From Rhizophagus clarus (Eukaryota; Glomeromycota; Glomeromycetes; Glomerales; Glomeraceae), in NCBI GenBank assembly GCA_015698045.1, contig BLAL01000050.1, positions 930,001 through 994,000 of the forward strand: a DNA stretch of 64,000 nucleotides. Direction: 5' to 3'. The notes beneath the pieces are model-generated. The model did not search any database, was not told the origin of the DNA, and worked only from the letters and a program-made list of their open reading frames with translations. A program made the translations under genes and the position numbers. Shown piece after piece: positions 36,701 to 48,800 of this stretch (position 1 is the stretch's first letter; each line of letters begins with the position of its first letter).

Positions 36701-38279
36701 TAAATTAACAAAATTCCATGGAATTTATCAGCAAGATGATCGTGATTTGAGAGATGAGAGAAAAGCTCAAGGTTTAGAAAAGGCTTTTCAATTTATGGTA
36801 CGAGTTAGAGTTCCAGGAGGAATTTCTAAAGCCAGTCAGTGGTTAGCTATGGATGAAATCGCTGAAAAATATGGAAGTAAATCATTGAAAATAACTACTA
36901 GACAAGCTTATCAGTTACATGGAGTTCTTAAACGAAATTTGAAACAAACTATACGTGATATTAATAAATGTTTATTGGATACATTAGCGGCATGTGGAGA
37001 TGTTAATAGGAATGTTATGTGTAGTCCAAATCCACTTATTTCTGAGGTCCATGCTGAAGTACAAGATTTTGCGAGGAAAATAAGCGCACATTTGTCACCT
37101 AGAACGTCTGCATATCATGAAATCTGGTTAGACGATAAGATCGTAGCAGGACAAGCCGTACAAGATTTTGAACCATTGTATGGATCTACTTATTTGCCAC
37201 GTAAATTCAAGATTGCAATTGCGATTCCACCTAATAATGATGTCGATGTATTTGCCCATGATTTGGGTTATACTGCAATTGCCGATAATAATGGCAAGCT
37301 TTTAGGATATAACGTGTCAGTAGGAGGTGGAATGGGTATGACGCATAACAATAAGAAGACATATCCTAATTTGGGTCAGTTTATTGGATTTTGTAAACCG
37401 GATCAAGCAATCGATGTTGGAGAAAAAGTGATGTTAGTTCAAAGAGATTATGGAGATCGTTCAAATAGAAAGCACGCAAGACTCAAGTATACAATTGATG
37501 ATCGTGACTTGGATTGGTTCCGAGAAGAAGTTGAATCTCGATTAGGATATAAATTGGAACCACTGAAAGAATATAAATTTGAAAATAATGCGGATAGGTA
37601 TGGATGGACAAAAGGTGCTGATGGTAAATGGCATTTTTGTATGTATATAGAAAATGGACGCGTTATAGATTTACCAGGAGAACAAATAAAAACAGGATTA
37701 AGAGAGATTGCAAAAGTTCATAAAGGAGATTTTCGATTAACACCAAATCAACATCTTATATTAGGAAACATAGCAGAACAAGATAAGGAACAAATCGAAC
37801 AATTATTGAAAAAATATAAATTGGATAATTTAAAATTTACTGGTATAAGAATGAATTCAATGTCATGCGTAGCATTACCAACATGTGGATTAGCCATGGC
37901 AGAATCCGAAAGATATTTACCAACACTTGTAAGCAAATTAGAAATTATTATTGAAGAATGCGGATTAAGAGAAGATGCGATTACAATTAGAATGACAGGG
38001 TGTCCAAATGGATGCGCACGACCTTACGTAGCAGAAATTGCTTGCGTGGGTAAAGCATTGGGAACTTATAATCTTTATTTAGGAGGAGGATTTTATGGGC
38101 AAAGATTAAATAAATTATATAAAGAAAATTTGAAAGAAGATGACATATTAAAAGAATTAAAACCTATGCTAAACCGATATGCTAAAGAGAGAAATGATGG
38201 TGAAAGATTTGGAGATTTTGTTATTAGGATGGGTTATATTAAAGCCACAAAATATGGTAAAGATTTCCATGAATTGTAA
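33780..38279 (+). CDS. MET5: Sulfite reductase (NADPH) hemoprotein beta subunit
   Basis: A single uninterrupted exon of 1,499 aa, close to the usual length of fungal Met5. It reduces sulfite to sulfide in sulfate assimilation, together with the flavoprotein alpha subunit (not in the window). The N-terminal about 700 residues form the pyruvate-ferredoxin-oxidoreductase-like region typical of fungal beta subunits, here with an Asn-rich insert near residue 250. A flavodoxin domain begins at about residue 772 ([11 protein letters not shown]). The sulfite reductase hemoprotein domain starts near 976. The four Cys that bind the 4Fe-4S cluster and siroheme are at 1363, 1369, 1408 and 1412, in the expected C-X5-C and C-X3-C pattern ([18 protein letters not shown]). 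It is the only large gene here with no introns. All key residues are intact. Confidence 0.96.
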   Translation: MTSSLIGAARIAYSVSDLIYVIESNSPKSLNSSIVSELTNQAKKKNILNETPELKVLSSISDPFSKLHVQLSKGSLISVIIPSISTNNILINSIPHLYKISNSNKNNNNGGAVVIHIALDKNESNQLGDYTDIMTLRQTGFAILYSDGGQETSDMALIAHSIALKTGVSVIHFFDNDDSKGKIKKFGNDDIKKLIQESDIKQYRDSILASNENKSTELYFRSYNGIPDTSSDDQQNVAAADENSGNKSKNNNNNNDNFFTITENIFKKFKQMANRSYKLIEFFGDEKSESIIITLGSGATLLQKNFFEKTETEKIGLLKIRLYRPWSEQYLLNNVPKSVKNVAVLEQVIPRTTKWTPLYLDVVSAFQNRNYWPGQSPLITCGQYGALKKDSIDVKVAQLFKNLNSNEPSRNFILGKESFKSQTEDSNDFNDNESTNYIESSPVLEKPYLKMLNEVFGVRLYIANSALKRNAGNFETVKSTPEFGFGVLLSKLHERAQLVDLVTRVVKDNSIGISESLHAALSQWLLHKDDSILSKKFGGQITEILTSSPPTHPSIIKIFQSKNLFVKPSQWIIGSDEWAYDIGGSGVHHVISSGKDINMLIIDSQPYTTRTAADPEKRKKDIGLYAMNYGDVYVASVAVYSSYTQVLHALLEAEKFKGPSIVLAYLPYHSEEDTTITVLKETKLAVDNGYWPLYRWNPQLEKEGLEPFILDSERIKQELRNFLDRENHLTQLIRSRPEYSPLITNSLESEIKTKQKSLAKSAYDKLLGGLTGPPLLILFGSDNGNAEGVARRLQKGATARGVNARCMAMDDYPIEDIALEKNLVFVCCTAGQGEFPQNAREFWKHISTTTDISLSESRYAVFGLGDSHYWPREEDAIYYNKPGKDLDARLELLGGSRLTSLGLGDDQDADGYETGFQAWEPELWKALGVELLGAAVEEPKKTDDDMKVESNFLRGTIAEGLEDTSTGALSERDTKLTKFHGIYQQDDRDLRDERKAQGLEKAFQFMVRVRVPGGISKASQWLAMDEIAEKYGSKSLKITTRQAYQLHGVLKRNLKQTIRDINKCLLDTLAACGDVNRNVMCSPNPLISEVHAEVQDFARKISAHLSPRTSAYHEIWLDDKIVAGQAVQDFEPLYGSTYLPRKFKIAIAIPPNNDVDVFAHDLGYTAIADNNGKLLGYNVSVGGGMGMTHNNKKTYPNLGQFIGFCKPDQAIDVGEKVMLVQRDYGDRSNRKHARLKYTIDDRDLDWFREEVESRLGYKLEPLKEYKFENNADRYGWTKGADGKWHFCMYIENGRVIDLPGEQIKTGLREIAKVHKGDFRLTPNQHLILGNIAEQDKEQIEQLLKKYKLDNLKFTGIRMNSMSCVALPTCGLAMAESERYLPTLVSKLEIIIEECGLREDAITIRMTGCPNGCARPYVAEIACVGKALGTYNLYLGGGFYGQRLNKLYKENLKEDDILKELKPMLNRYAKERNDGERFGDFVIRMGYIKATKYGKDFHEL

Positions 38280-38508
38280 GAGAATTTCGTAATTTAAATT
38301 ATAAATAAGCACATATGATTTATGATTTTTTTTTTTTATTTTTTATTCTTTTATTTATTCTTTTATTTTTTTTTTTTTGTATTTGGAAAAATTTAATAAT
38401 AAAAAATTTTGTATTCTATATTGATTGACAAAGATTTACAAGTGATACCAAATATACTGTAAATAAATAATACATTTTTTTTCTTTAAAAACAAAAATTC
38501 TTCATAAA

Positions 38509-38639
38509 ATGGAAGATATTGAAATAATTCACGTCACAACTCAAGAAGGTTCAAGATATCATTTATTGATTGATTAAAAATCAATTTTTTTTTTAAACGA
38601 ATTTCTGGTTTTATTTATTTATTTATTTATTTTTTTATT

Positions 38640-38670
<31 letters not shown>

Positions 38671-39198
38671 GATAAAAAAGAAAAGGAAAAATGTCATCAA
38701 GTGAGAAAGGAAGTATTTGTTAATGAACAAAAATTGCCTATTGAGGAAGAAATTGACGAGTGAGTATATTTCTTTTTTTTTTTAAAAAAAAAAAACGAAT
38801 AAAAATTTTAATATAATAATTAAATTTATTAATTTAATTATTTGATCTTTAGACATGATTCATCATTAAATTGTCATCATTTTTTAGCACTAAAGAATAC
38901 ACAACCGATTGGTACAGTAAGAATATATTCTTACGACGATAAATATTCGCCTTCATCTAAAATTGCTAAAATTGGAAGATTATCAGTTTTAAAAGAATAT
39001 AGAGGGAAAGGAATAGGAGCTTTGTTAATATCTAAAGCGGAATCATTTGCTAAATCACAATTAGGTTATGAAAAATGTATTCTTCATGCACAAAAATATA
39101 AATCTTCATGGTATGAAAACAGAGGATATAAGGTGTTGAATGAAGAAATTTTTTATGAAGCTGGGATAGAACACGTTAAAATGGGGAAAGATTTTTAA
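38509..39198 (+). CDS. GNAT-family N-acetyltransferase
   Basis: Three exons (38509-38548, 38681-38759, 38853-39198) join in frame to 154 aa, a normal single-domain GNAT size. The acetyl-CoA-binding motif A is visible as RLSVLKEYRGKGIGALL (R-x-x-G-x-G), followed by the motif B region CILHAQ...WYENRGYKV. The N-terminal exons add HQVRKEVFVNEQKLP, a segment common in small GNATs. The substrate cannot be told. The first intron uses the weak donor GTTCAA and has a 30-nt T run before its acceptor, so the first exon is less certain than the rest. It follows sulfite reductase by 229 bp on the same strand. Confidence 0.8.
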
Positions 39199-39781
39199 TT
39201 ACTATCAAATTTAATAAAGCGAACTGTTCGATATACTGTACGAATTATTATTAAAGAAGCTCATACGAAAGAAATTTTCTGATCTAATGATAATCAATTT
39301 TCATGATAATCTGCTACACGAAAATTATATAAGGAATTGGCCCATACTTGGTTTCCGTTGACGTTGAATAATACTTTATTGGTAGATTACATGAATTCAT
39401 TCTATGAGCACCTTAAAAAAATCTCGACGAAATTGGTTTTCACTTGCAATAAATTATAAGTTCCGTTATAGTCCTGTTTGATAATACATTTTAATAATTA
39501 TGTTTATTATTATTATTATACTTACACAATTAAATCTTATTTTATTTATTGCAAAAGACTTTAGATATATATTTTTTTTTTCGTTATAGAATATCGTATG
39601 ATCTAGTCTTGTTAATTTGTCAGTGACTATTTCTCTTCCCTTAAACATTATATGATTATTTTATAAACTGCAAAGGAGAGAAATAAAGAAGTTTTTGGTT
39701 ACAAAATAATTTCTTTAGCAAAAAAGAATGGAGAAGCTTAACCCTTAAATTGGTTCTTTTTAGTTAAGTGGTAATTCCTAA
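39199..39781. other. Convergent intergenic region
   Basis: 583 bp between the GNAT gene (plus) and the small one-TM gene (minus). No feature is seen; the frame at 39466-39648 is not supported. Confidence 0.5.
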
Positions 39782-40409
39782 TTAAGAGCCATTACTTCTT
39801 TTATCATTTTGTCCCGTATTCGGCAATGATGATGTTGAACTTTCACTAGTATTAATAGCATTTGATTTAGAATCTTCTTCTCGTTCAACTTTTTGCCACC
39901 CTAAAAAAGAAAAGAAATGCGAATGAAAATTATACCACTTTTTTCGAAAAATTTAAAAAATTAATCTTTTTTCTTTCTTTCTTAGAAAAAAAAATTCAAT
40001 TATCTACAATAAAAATAAAAAAGTATGCTTTTGTTATTATAGATTGGTCAATTATAACAATTGGCTTACATTCTAATTTTTCGATTGGTCTAGTTTTAGC
40101 AATTTCTTGAGCTCTTCTTCTTGCATCAATGTCTTTTTTGGCATAATAGAATGCTCCTCCTCCAGCTTTTATAAAAAAACAAAAGAATAAATTATTTTGT
40201 CAGAATAATGTTTTCAATAATATAAAAAAATTAAATCTCTTACCTACAATGAGAGCAGCCCTAATTGTTTTTATTGATTTGATTTTTTTTGTGTGAAAGA
40301 AATAATAATTAATATTATGAATGACATCAGTTAGAAAAAGAATATATATAAAAAGGAAAATATTTATATTATTTTACCATCCAAGAATCATGGACCCAGG
40401 TGTATTCAT
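39782..40409 (-). CDS. Small one-TM protein, DUF4748-like
   Basis: Four exons (40409-40378, 40260-40244, 40165-40070, 39900-39782) join in frame to 87 aa; exon 2 is only 17 nt. A single hydrophobic segment (about residues 7-23, SMILGWAALIVAGGGAFYY) is followed by a basic stretch, KKDIDARRRAQ, and a Ser/Asn-rich tail. The pattern of a short glycine-containing membrane helix then K-x-x-I-x-A-x-R-R resembles the fungal DUF4748 family, and I infer a mitochondrial or other organelle membrane location. No function is known to me. The reading frame is kept across all three introns, which supports the model despite the small exons. Confidence 0.65.
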
Positions 40410-40641
40410 TTTTGTATTACTATATTCGATTCCGATGATTTCGATTCAGAACTAATTAAAAAAAAAAAGTTTTCCTAATAAATGCAATACTTAAAAAATA
40501 AGAAACAGAATTTATAGTTAATTTTTGTGTAACAGAAAATTTCATCGATCAAAAAATGATTAATTTCGTGGTTAGCTGATCTTCATGCTTAAGAATATCC
40601 ACGTGAGGAATTATATAATTATTACTGGTTATTCGCATTCG

Positions 40642-40686
<45 letters not shown>

Positions 40687-41518
40687 TTATTAAATTAGTT
40701 TGTAAAAACAATGAATGAATTTCACTGCCCATAATTAGAAATAAACAATTATGTCTCATTTCAAGCTTAATTTTCATGTAATGGTAAGTCATATTTGTTT
40801 TACTCGCTATTTTTATTTCTTATTGTACTTTCTACTTTCTCCAAAAATTTTACTTCTAAAAAGTAAAGAAATTGGAGGAAAAAAATTTCAGAATAAACTG
40901 TTCTTGAAAATAGAGATTTTATAAGTATCTAAACCTGCAATTGGCCAAAAATTGTTTTTGTTGATATTGTCTGGTGATTGTGTGCGCGTACATAATTGTT
41001 TGATCACAAATACTACAGATGCTACATTATAATTGTTTATGCATTCAAAGGTTCTCAAATGATATTCACAAGGATTCTGGGTAAAAGATGCAGGAAAAAA
41101 ATTTTTTATTTAATTCCTTTAAAAAAGTAACAGATAATCCTATTTTGGAAAAATTGTATTCAGAAACGCGTATACTAATTTGTTACTGAAATTAAGGGCG
41201 CAAATCAGGTGTTACTGTTTGCCGGTGTACAATTTCCGATGTCAAACTTCAAGTATATTATTTTATAGAAATGACTTGCAATTAATAGTTAAAAATTCTG
41301 CAGAAAACTATTTTTTTTTAGAAATCAAGTAGAATTCTATGGTAATATCATAATATGGAAATCCCGTTTGATTGTAGAACGGTTCATTATTACAATAATT
41401 TTTGAATTTGGTTTTAATTAAAACACATTTAAATTTAAATTTTTTTTTCTTTTAAATCTTAAAAAGCTTGGTTTTTTCCCCGACATGAATAATTCTTAAT
41501 TACTATACTTAAAAAAGA
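40410..41518. other. 1.1-kb intergenic region
   Basis: It contains the promoter of the small minus-strand gene and of the first membrane-protein gene. A 30-nt T run followed by an A run lies near 40647-40686. No other feature is seen. Confidence 0.5.
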
Positions 41519-43241
41519 ATGGCATGTGCTAAATTAAATCACACATTATTAAAAAAATGGCGACGAATTACCGAGTCAAATTGTACAAAAGCATTTGTAG
41601 TGATATCAATTATACAGACCGTCATATTGATATTCCTACAAGCTAGAATATTATTTCGCAATGCAACATTATATATGGATGTGATATATCCGTTCGTTAC
41701 AAATAACGGAGGAGGCATGTGTATTTTAGTTATCACCATCTCCAGATTTATGATGATAATCACCGAGAATGTTATGTTTATTTTATTTAATCTCTATCAA
41801 TGCTATTTTTGTTTGAGCACGGTGGGTGATACTTTTTTTTTTAAAGTGTTGATCAAATAAAAAAAAAAAAAAATTAATTAGATTTATTAAATTATATAGA
41901 TTTTTCATCAAAACACTATGCAAATCTTTGCGATTGTCATAATTAATATTGGATACGTGATTCTCGGAATTGTAAATAAATTTCAAATATTTAAATTTCT
42001 TTATTATGTGACGGAATCATGATTTCTCCTCAATTTTAGGTTCAGCTGATTGATATAAAAATATACAGAGATAAAATTGAATCAATGTGTCCAGGAATTC
42101 ATTTAAATAATAATTTAGTATCATATGAATTACCGCATATTTTAGTTTTAGCAGTTATAGCAACTTTGATCACTACATTATCTTGGAAATTATATCAACA
42201 ATTTGGTTGGAATATATATAAGAAAATTGGTGGTGACGTTAAAATGCAAAGTAAGATTTTAATACATGCATTATTTCGAGCAAACCTTTTATGAAATTTT
42301 ATTGTTAATAAGCTCTCTCTCTTTTTTTTTTTTAAAAAAAAAAAATCAAAAAGAACGATTTAAAGCAATACTTATCTTCAAAATGTTACTGAAGATTGAT
42401 TTACTTTTCGTACTTTTATATAATGTCTTAATATTACCACCTTTGTTATATATTATTATAAATTCTAATGAACTCAAAAGGGAACAAGTAATCCTAGTTT
42501 TTGGATGTTTTGTAATTATGTTCTTAGTATTCTTCTTTCAAGCGTTAGCATATAAATCGGTAAAAAATAATATACTGTATATGTATAATTGCAAATTGAT
42601 TATTCTTAACTAACTATAATCAACTAAATTTTATCAGATAGAAAAAGAATGGAAATTCGGAATAGTCGCGTTTATCCTATTCTGGGTATTTGTTGTATCG
42701 GACTTCGCTTATTTGGCTCTTAAACTTGGAGTCGCGTTATTTATTCAATTTGGAATATATTCTTGGATAATATTAAGTAATTTTATGATTTATATTAATG
42801 ATTAAAAAGAATGTTTATTAATTTATGATCTAATAAATTTCAATTTCTTAAATATTTAGTGGGTAATTTCACTGTTTGTGCGATGGTAAGTGACTAGGAG
42901 ATTATTGTAATTATTTATATCTTTCATTTATATTGTCCCCTCTTTTTTTAGTTAACATTTGCATATGCAATAATCGTAATGATAAATTTTGATAAAGGTT
43001 TAAGGGAATATCGTAAGTTACATTTTTATTATCTAACACTTCAGATAATCACTGTTATTGAATCTTCTCTTTAATTTGCCTAGTTGATAAAAATCTTCCT
43101 AATAAAGAACTACATAAAAGTTCAGATATTTTATTTGATGATGATGATGATATAGTAATTAATAAATTTAAAGATATCGAAAATGGGGAAAAGGGGCAGA
43201 GTAGTACTAATAACGTAGAAAAATTTATCATTGATGAATAA
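41519..43241 (+). CDS. Polytopic membrane protein, tandem paralogue A
   Basis: Eight exons (41519-41821, 41900-41971, 42040-42250, 42354-42559, 42638-42776, 42860-42885, 42952-43012, 43084-43241) join in frame to 391 aa. I count about eight or nine hydrophobic segments, starting with AFVVISIIQTVILIFLQ and including VIMFLVFFFQALAY, and a polar Asp-rich cytosolic-type tail. There is no obvious signal peptide. It has no motif I recognise for a transporter or known receptor class; the number of segments is compatible with a seven-TM protein plus extra helices, but that is speculation. The downstream gene is a clear paralogue with the same exon structure. Confidence 0.75.
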
Positions 43242-43546
43242 AATTCAAAATGTATATATTATTATTTTACTATATTTGTATATTGATTTTGTATTTTTAT
43301 TTATTTTTTAATATCAACTATTTAAGCAAAATTGTTTATTTAACGCAATGAAAAATTATTGTATCGTACTAACGGTAATAAACAGATTTGGTATAAATTA
43401 TGTACAAAGCATTTAAGCCCAAAATAAGTGATGGGTTTTATAAATTTAGAATCGTTTTTCGGGCTTCAAGTCCGGTAAAAAAAAAAGATATAAATAATAA
43501 AATTAAATAGTTTCCTATCATTTTTTTTTTTTTAAAAAAAAAAAAA
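43242..43546. other. Spacer between tandem paralogues
   Basis: 305 bp. It ends in a T(n)A(n) block whose A run abuts the start codon of paralogue B. Confidence 0.6.
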
Positions 43547-45202
43547 ATGACCTTAAAACATTCATTATCAAAGAAGTGGCAACGTGTCACTGAGTCGAGA
43601 TATACAGTAGCATTCGTGATATTATCGATTATACAGGTCATTACATTAACTATCCTACAAATTAGAATATTATCTCGCAATGTAAATTTAATCACTTCCA
43701 TTGATGAAACGACATGTGAATTGGGTTCCTCTGCCTTTTCATTTCTAATTATTGAAAATGTTATGTTTGTTATATTTAATTTATATCAACTGTATTTTTG
43801 TTTGAACGCGGTGAGTGCTTTACGTATACGTGTTTATACGACATATGTATTTATGGAGCTAACCTATTTCAATTAGATATTCCATCAAAATATCATGCAA
43901 CTTTACACAGTCGTCATTATTGATGGTGGATATGTAATTCTCGGAATCGTAAATATATTTTTCGATGATAAGTCCTGCGGCGCAGCTACTTTTAAATTAT
44001 CGTAATCAAATTTCTTCTCATTTAAATTAGGTTCAAATGATTGAAGTGAAAGAAAACGTAGCTAAAATCGAATCGTATTGCCCGGACCTTCGTATGAACT
44101 ATAGTGTTATATTGTATGAATTGCCTCATATTATAGTTTTAGCGATTCTAGCGATTTTGATTGCCGCATTATTTTTTGGAAAGTTATGTCAACAACTTGA
44201 TTGGGATATTTATAAAAAGATTGGTGGAGATATTGAAGTTAGAAGTAAGATATCAATATTGTTGAATTACCAAAAAAAAAAATCAATATTGTTGAATTAA
44301 ACTAATTTATTTATTAATGGATTTTTTTTTTTCATATAGATCAATATAGAACAATTCTAATGTTCGAATTGTTAATGAAAATTGATTTATTTTTCGTAAT
44401 TATGTTTGGTGCAATAATAGCTCCATTTGCGATATATGTTTTAGTAGTGTTATATGACCAATTTAGTGTTGGTGAAAAAATCCTTGAAATTGTATGCCTG
44501 GTAATTTTGATCTTAGTATTTTTCTTCCAAGCATTAGCGTATAAATCGGTAAATATATTTATTAAATTACGTGTTTTTGTTTTAAATACCATTAATTAAA
44601 AATGTATATTTTTAGATAAAAAAAGAATGGAAAGCCGGAATGATAATTTTTATGGTATTCTGGGTATTTGCTTTAGTGGATTTCTGTTTATTGGCTTATA
44701 ATGATGGAATTATTTTTGTTCAATATGGATTATATTCTTGGATAATATTATGTAATTATATAAGTAATATTTAAAAGGTTTAAAATTTTTTTTAAAAGAA
44801 TCAAACTTCTAATAAATTCTTTTTGTAAACTTCCAGTATGCATTTTAATAATTTGCGCAATAGTAAGTGTTTATTTTATAGTAATTACTTTTTAATTATC
44901 AAAAATTAACTTTATTATAATATTCTACTTATTTAGCTAACATTTGTATATGCAATAATGGTGACAAGAAATTTTGGTAAAGGTTTAAAAAAATATCGTA
45001 AGTAAATTTTTTCTACATTTAAAGTTTTCATTACTATTATTTATTAATGTTTATTTCATTTTAAATTTAAGTTAATAAACATAGACATAGTAAACCTAAA
45101 CAAAAAGGGGTAAATATTTCGGCTAATGATAATGAAAAAGATATTGAAAGTGGATCAAGTGATAATGATAAAATGAAAAAATTTTTCACTATTGATAATT
45201 GA
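43547..45202 (+). CDS. Polytopic membrane protein, tandem paralogue B
   Basis: Eight exons (43547-43810, 43877-43948, 44031-44244, 44340-44548, 44616-44751, 44837-44862, 44937-44997, 45072-45202) join in frame to 370 aa. It matches paralogue A throughout: KKWxRxTES near the start, ENVMFxxFNLYQxYFCL, YELPHIxVLA, IYKKIGGD, FFFQALAYKS and KKEWK/EKEWK. Exons 2, 6 and 7 have identical lengths in both genes (72, 26 and 61 nt), and all seven introns share position and phase, which shows gene duplication. The polar tail has diverged. A 17-bp direct repeat (TCAATATTGTTGAATTA) occurs twice in intron 3. Function is unknown. A DNA transposon begins 227 bp downstream. Confidence 0.75.
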
Positions 45203-45429
45203 TTTTTCTTTACTGTATTATTTATTTATTAAATTTTATAAGTTACTGTATATTTTATTAATGAAAAAATTAAAATATATTTAAAATTATTATTTAATGA
45301 AAACCAAGTTTTTAAAGATAATTTAATATGGATTTTTAAATCAAATATATTTATTTAATGATTTTAATCTATTTATATAAAAGTAATATTAATAAATGAT
45401 ACTAATAATAATAAAGTATAATTTAATAT

Positions 45430-45448
45430 CAGTCGGTGGTCATGTCAG
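45430..45448 (+). repeat. Left terminal inverted repeat
   Basis: CAGTCGGTGGTCATGTCAG, matched exactly in inverse orientation at 49957-49975. Confidence 0.9.
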
Positions 45449-45856
45449 GGATCGGCATGGGGAGTCTATTTTAATTATATGATCGACATCCATATTGAAC
45501 ACTTTTTGTAAATCGGTTTTTAGACTAAAAAAAAAAATGCTACATAATAACTTATGCTTAAATTTTACACACAATTTCACATTATGCCGAACTTATAAAA
45601 TATCAATTTTTATTATGATTGAACAATTATTGAATAACTTTTACTATAGACAACCTATTTGGCGAACAAAAAATTGCCAAACTTGACAATATTCCAACAT
45701 ACAAAAATGTTGTTTAACCATGGTTCGTAACACTAGGAAAAGCGTTGCAATGAGATAAAAAAAGATCATTTTTGTCTTCATTTTGGTAAAAGTAGTCTTA
45801 AATAACTTGCATCTCAAGTTCCAAATTGCCTATTTTTTGACAAAACAAAATTGCTA

Positions 45857-48800
45857 ATGTCAGAACAAGAATACGAAATTTCCTCTCCTCCACCTTCTCT
45901 ATTTTTTGTGAACTTGTCAGACGAATACAACGGTGAAACAAGCAGTAATGAAGAGTTTGAACAAGAAGAATTTTCATTAGGAGACAATAATAGTATTAGT
46001 GATATAGACTCTGAAGACTTTGAAGAAAATGAGAAACGTGACTATGAAACATTTGAAAAAGAAGAAATTATAGAACATTTGGAAAATATAGAACTTACTC
46101 CATGTGTAATCGTTGATTTTGTTAATGGTAAAATTCAGCGATGTGAAGATTCAACGAAATTAAGACCATTATACAATTTATTTGGTACATGGCAAGTTGA
46201 TAGAAATGCAATTAAAGAAGTTGATGGCATTTTACCAAGATTGGGGGTGTGTGATTCTCATTTTCAATTTGATAACAAATATTTACATAAATCACAGAAT
46301 AAAAAATTGAAAGATTTTAATCAAGGAATTATTCAATGGCGTCGGTGTATTTTTTGTGACAAATATGTGACTTATTTTTCGCGAGGTGCAGGATGCAATA
46401 TACATTCTTGGAATTTGAATGGCCAAAATATTCAAGTAGCTTGCAATGGTCAATTTGCGTGCGAAGCATTAAAAACGTGTCCATCTTTATGCGTACGTGC
46501 ATTTGATATTACAAAACCTCGATGTATTTGTTGTTCATGTTACGAAGATTTGGGTGGGCACATTCATCATCGTCCTGGAAGAGGAAAAAAGGCAACAACA
46601 TGTATTACCGAAAATTCACATGAGAAAGATATAACAAAAGGACTCGAATTTTTAGGCGATTGGTTAATTAACATTGCACAAACAGGACATGATGAAATTA
46701 AAAAAGATCTGTTAATCGAGGCATTCAAAACTTTTCTTCCTTTTGTTAATAAATTGTCTACCATGCCCAGTGAAACAGATTCTCAAACCACTAATACGTC
46801 AACAAATCAGGAAATCTATCTAAATGAAGCACCTAGCCTATTTATGATAAAGACAGTTTTTATAGAAACTTCTAAAAAAAATAAGAAAAAAAGAAATGAA
46901 AAAATTTTGGAAATAAGCGACTTTAAGGTAATATGCTATGTATTTTGTCCTAGTCAAATAAGCAATTAGCATCTATAGAGGAAAAATTTCGATTATTTGT
47001 AACTTTTTTTTCAGGAATTTGGACGTGAATTCAGACAAAAATTATGGAACTCACGATCAGATATCAACTCAAAAAAATCTGCGTTAGAATCTCCAAAAAC
47101 TATCCAGGAATATTGTGATGGATTTCCTGAATTTTTAAACAATTTCTTCACTGGAATAATTGATGAATTGTATCAAAAAAAGAACGCAATATGCAACTGG
47201 CAGCGAAAAAGACGTAACAACTTACCAAAAACTACATCTTCCGAACAGATAATGAAAATCGTGACATTCATCACATCTATACTTTTAGGAATCGCCTTTC
47301 CTCACCTGAAAATTTGGATTCCTCGAGTTTTGGCCAGCCTTGGTCGTATGCCACGATTATTGGGTTCCTTTCGACGGTTGCTAACAGTTTGTCATGTAAC
47401 ATCACACAGTGACCGACATGAACGAAAGCTTGCAAAAGTCCGAATGGAAAAATCAAATCCAGCAAGCCGTCTCATTCAAGGTAACAATGTTTGGAATTTA
47501 GCAACCATCGATAACATTGACTTTAAGGAAAAGAGCTTCAAGTTTGGCAATATTTATGATGTTACACGTGATAATTCACACGCCACTCTAAGAATGGTGT
47601 TTCAAGCTCAATTGCCAATCGAAATAGAAACTGGTCCAGAGGAAGTTATCGAATTGACAGCTGAAACTTCGTTATTTGGTATGAATCAGGGTATTGATGG
47701 AACGTTAACTATGTTTCGGCAAGTCATTTATGAATTGCTAGATTTTAAAAACATCAATGAAGAATTAGTTTACAAGACAAATTTCGATGCAGAAACCATA
47801 AAAAACATTATACTTACTAGATTAGATCGTGGATGTTGTGGACCTTCTCCTAACATTGTAATCTTGGAACCAGGTGCCAGTCCAAATTCAGATGAAGAGA
47901 TTTTACGCGTGGCTGAAATGTACAAAGATGACTTTGCGTTAGAAAGTCATTCTTTTCTGGACATTGTTGCAGATGAAGCTATCTTTCGTCGATTAATCAA
48001 ATGTCAGGCAAAATGGCCAAATATAAGGCCTCTCCTTGGACAATGGCACACGTCAAAGGATTTTTGCTCTGTTTTATTGGTTTTATTTTCTAGTTACGGT
48101 TTACTAAGTTTAGCATCGCGTTTAGGCGTTCGTTTCTTAGACAAATTTGAATCTGTAGTTGACTATCGTTCAACCGCAAGAGTACTCGATCTTTTATGGG
48201 TCGCAGTCGGAATATCCATTAGTATCTATATTACCAAAAAAGGAATATCTTTTAACGAAATAATGGATAGTGAAAACGGCTCACACATTTGTCTCAAGGT
48301 ATATATTTTATTGGATAATATTTTACAGTATTTTTAATGAAAAGAAGCACTTAATTTAGCTATTGTTAAACTAGTTTCTTGTTTTATTTATTTAAAAATA
48401 TGTATTATTACAAATGAAAAATAAAGTCAATATTGAGCACTATTACAATTATAAACAAAAAATTTTATTAAAATTTACATACATTAGGTGTGGTATCTAT
48501 ATTATGAATGGGCTGGAATATGGAAGGCACACCGAATGGGAATGCGTGTAGGAAACTTTGATTTACAACAAAATTCATTGTCTGCAGCGGGACCCCTTTA
48601 TGCAAGCGCAGCTAAATCAAACTACACAACGGCCATAGCTCATTATCTCAGTATCATAGCCGCTCATCCCAAACTAGAAGAAAAACTGCGTTATTGTGGT
48701 GCATTTAAGATTCCCCATGACATTGACGAAGATCCTAACAATGTACGCCATGTTTGTTTTGGATTTGATGAAGCTTTGGAAACCTTTGGCGTAAGATTCA

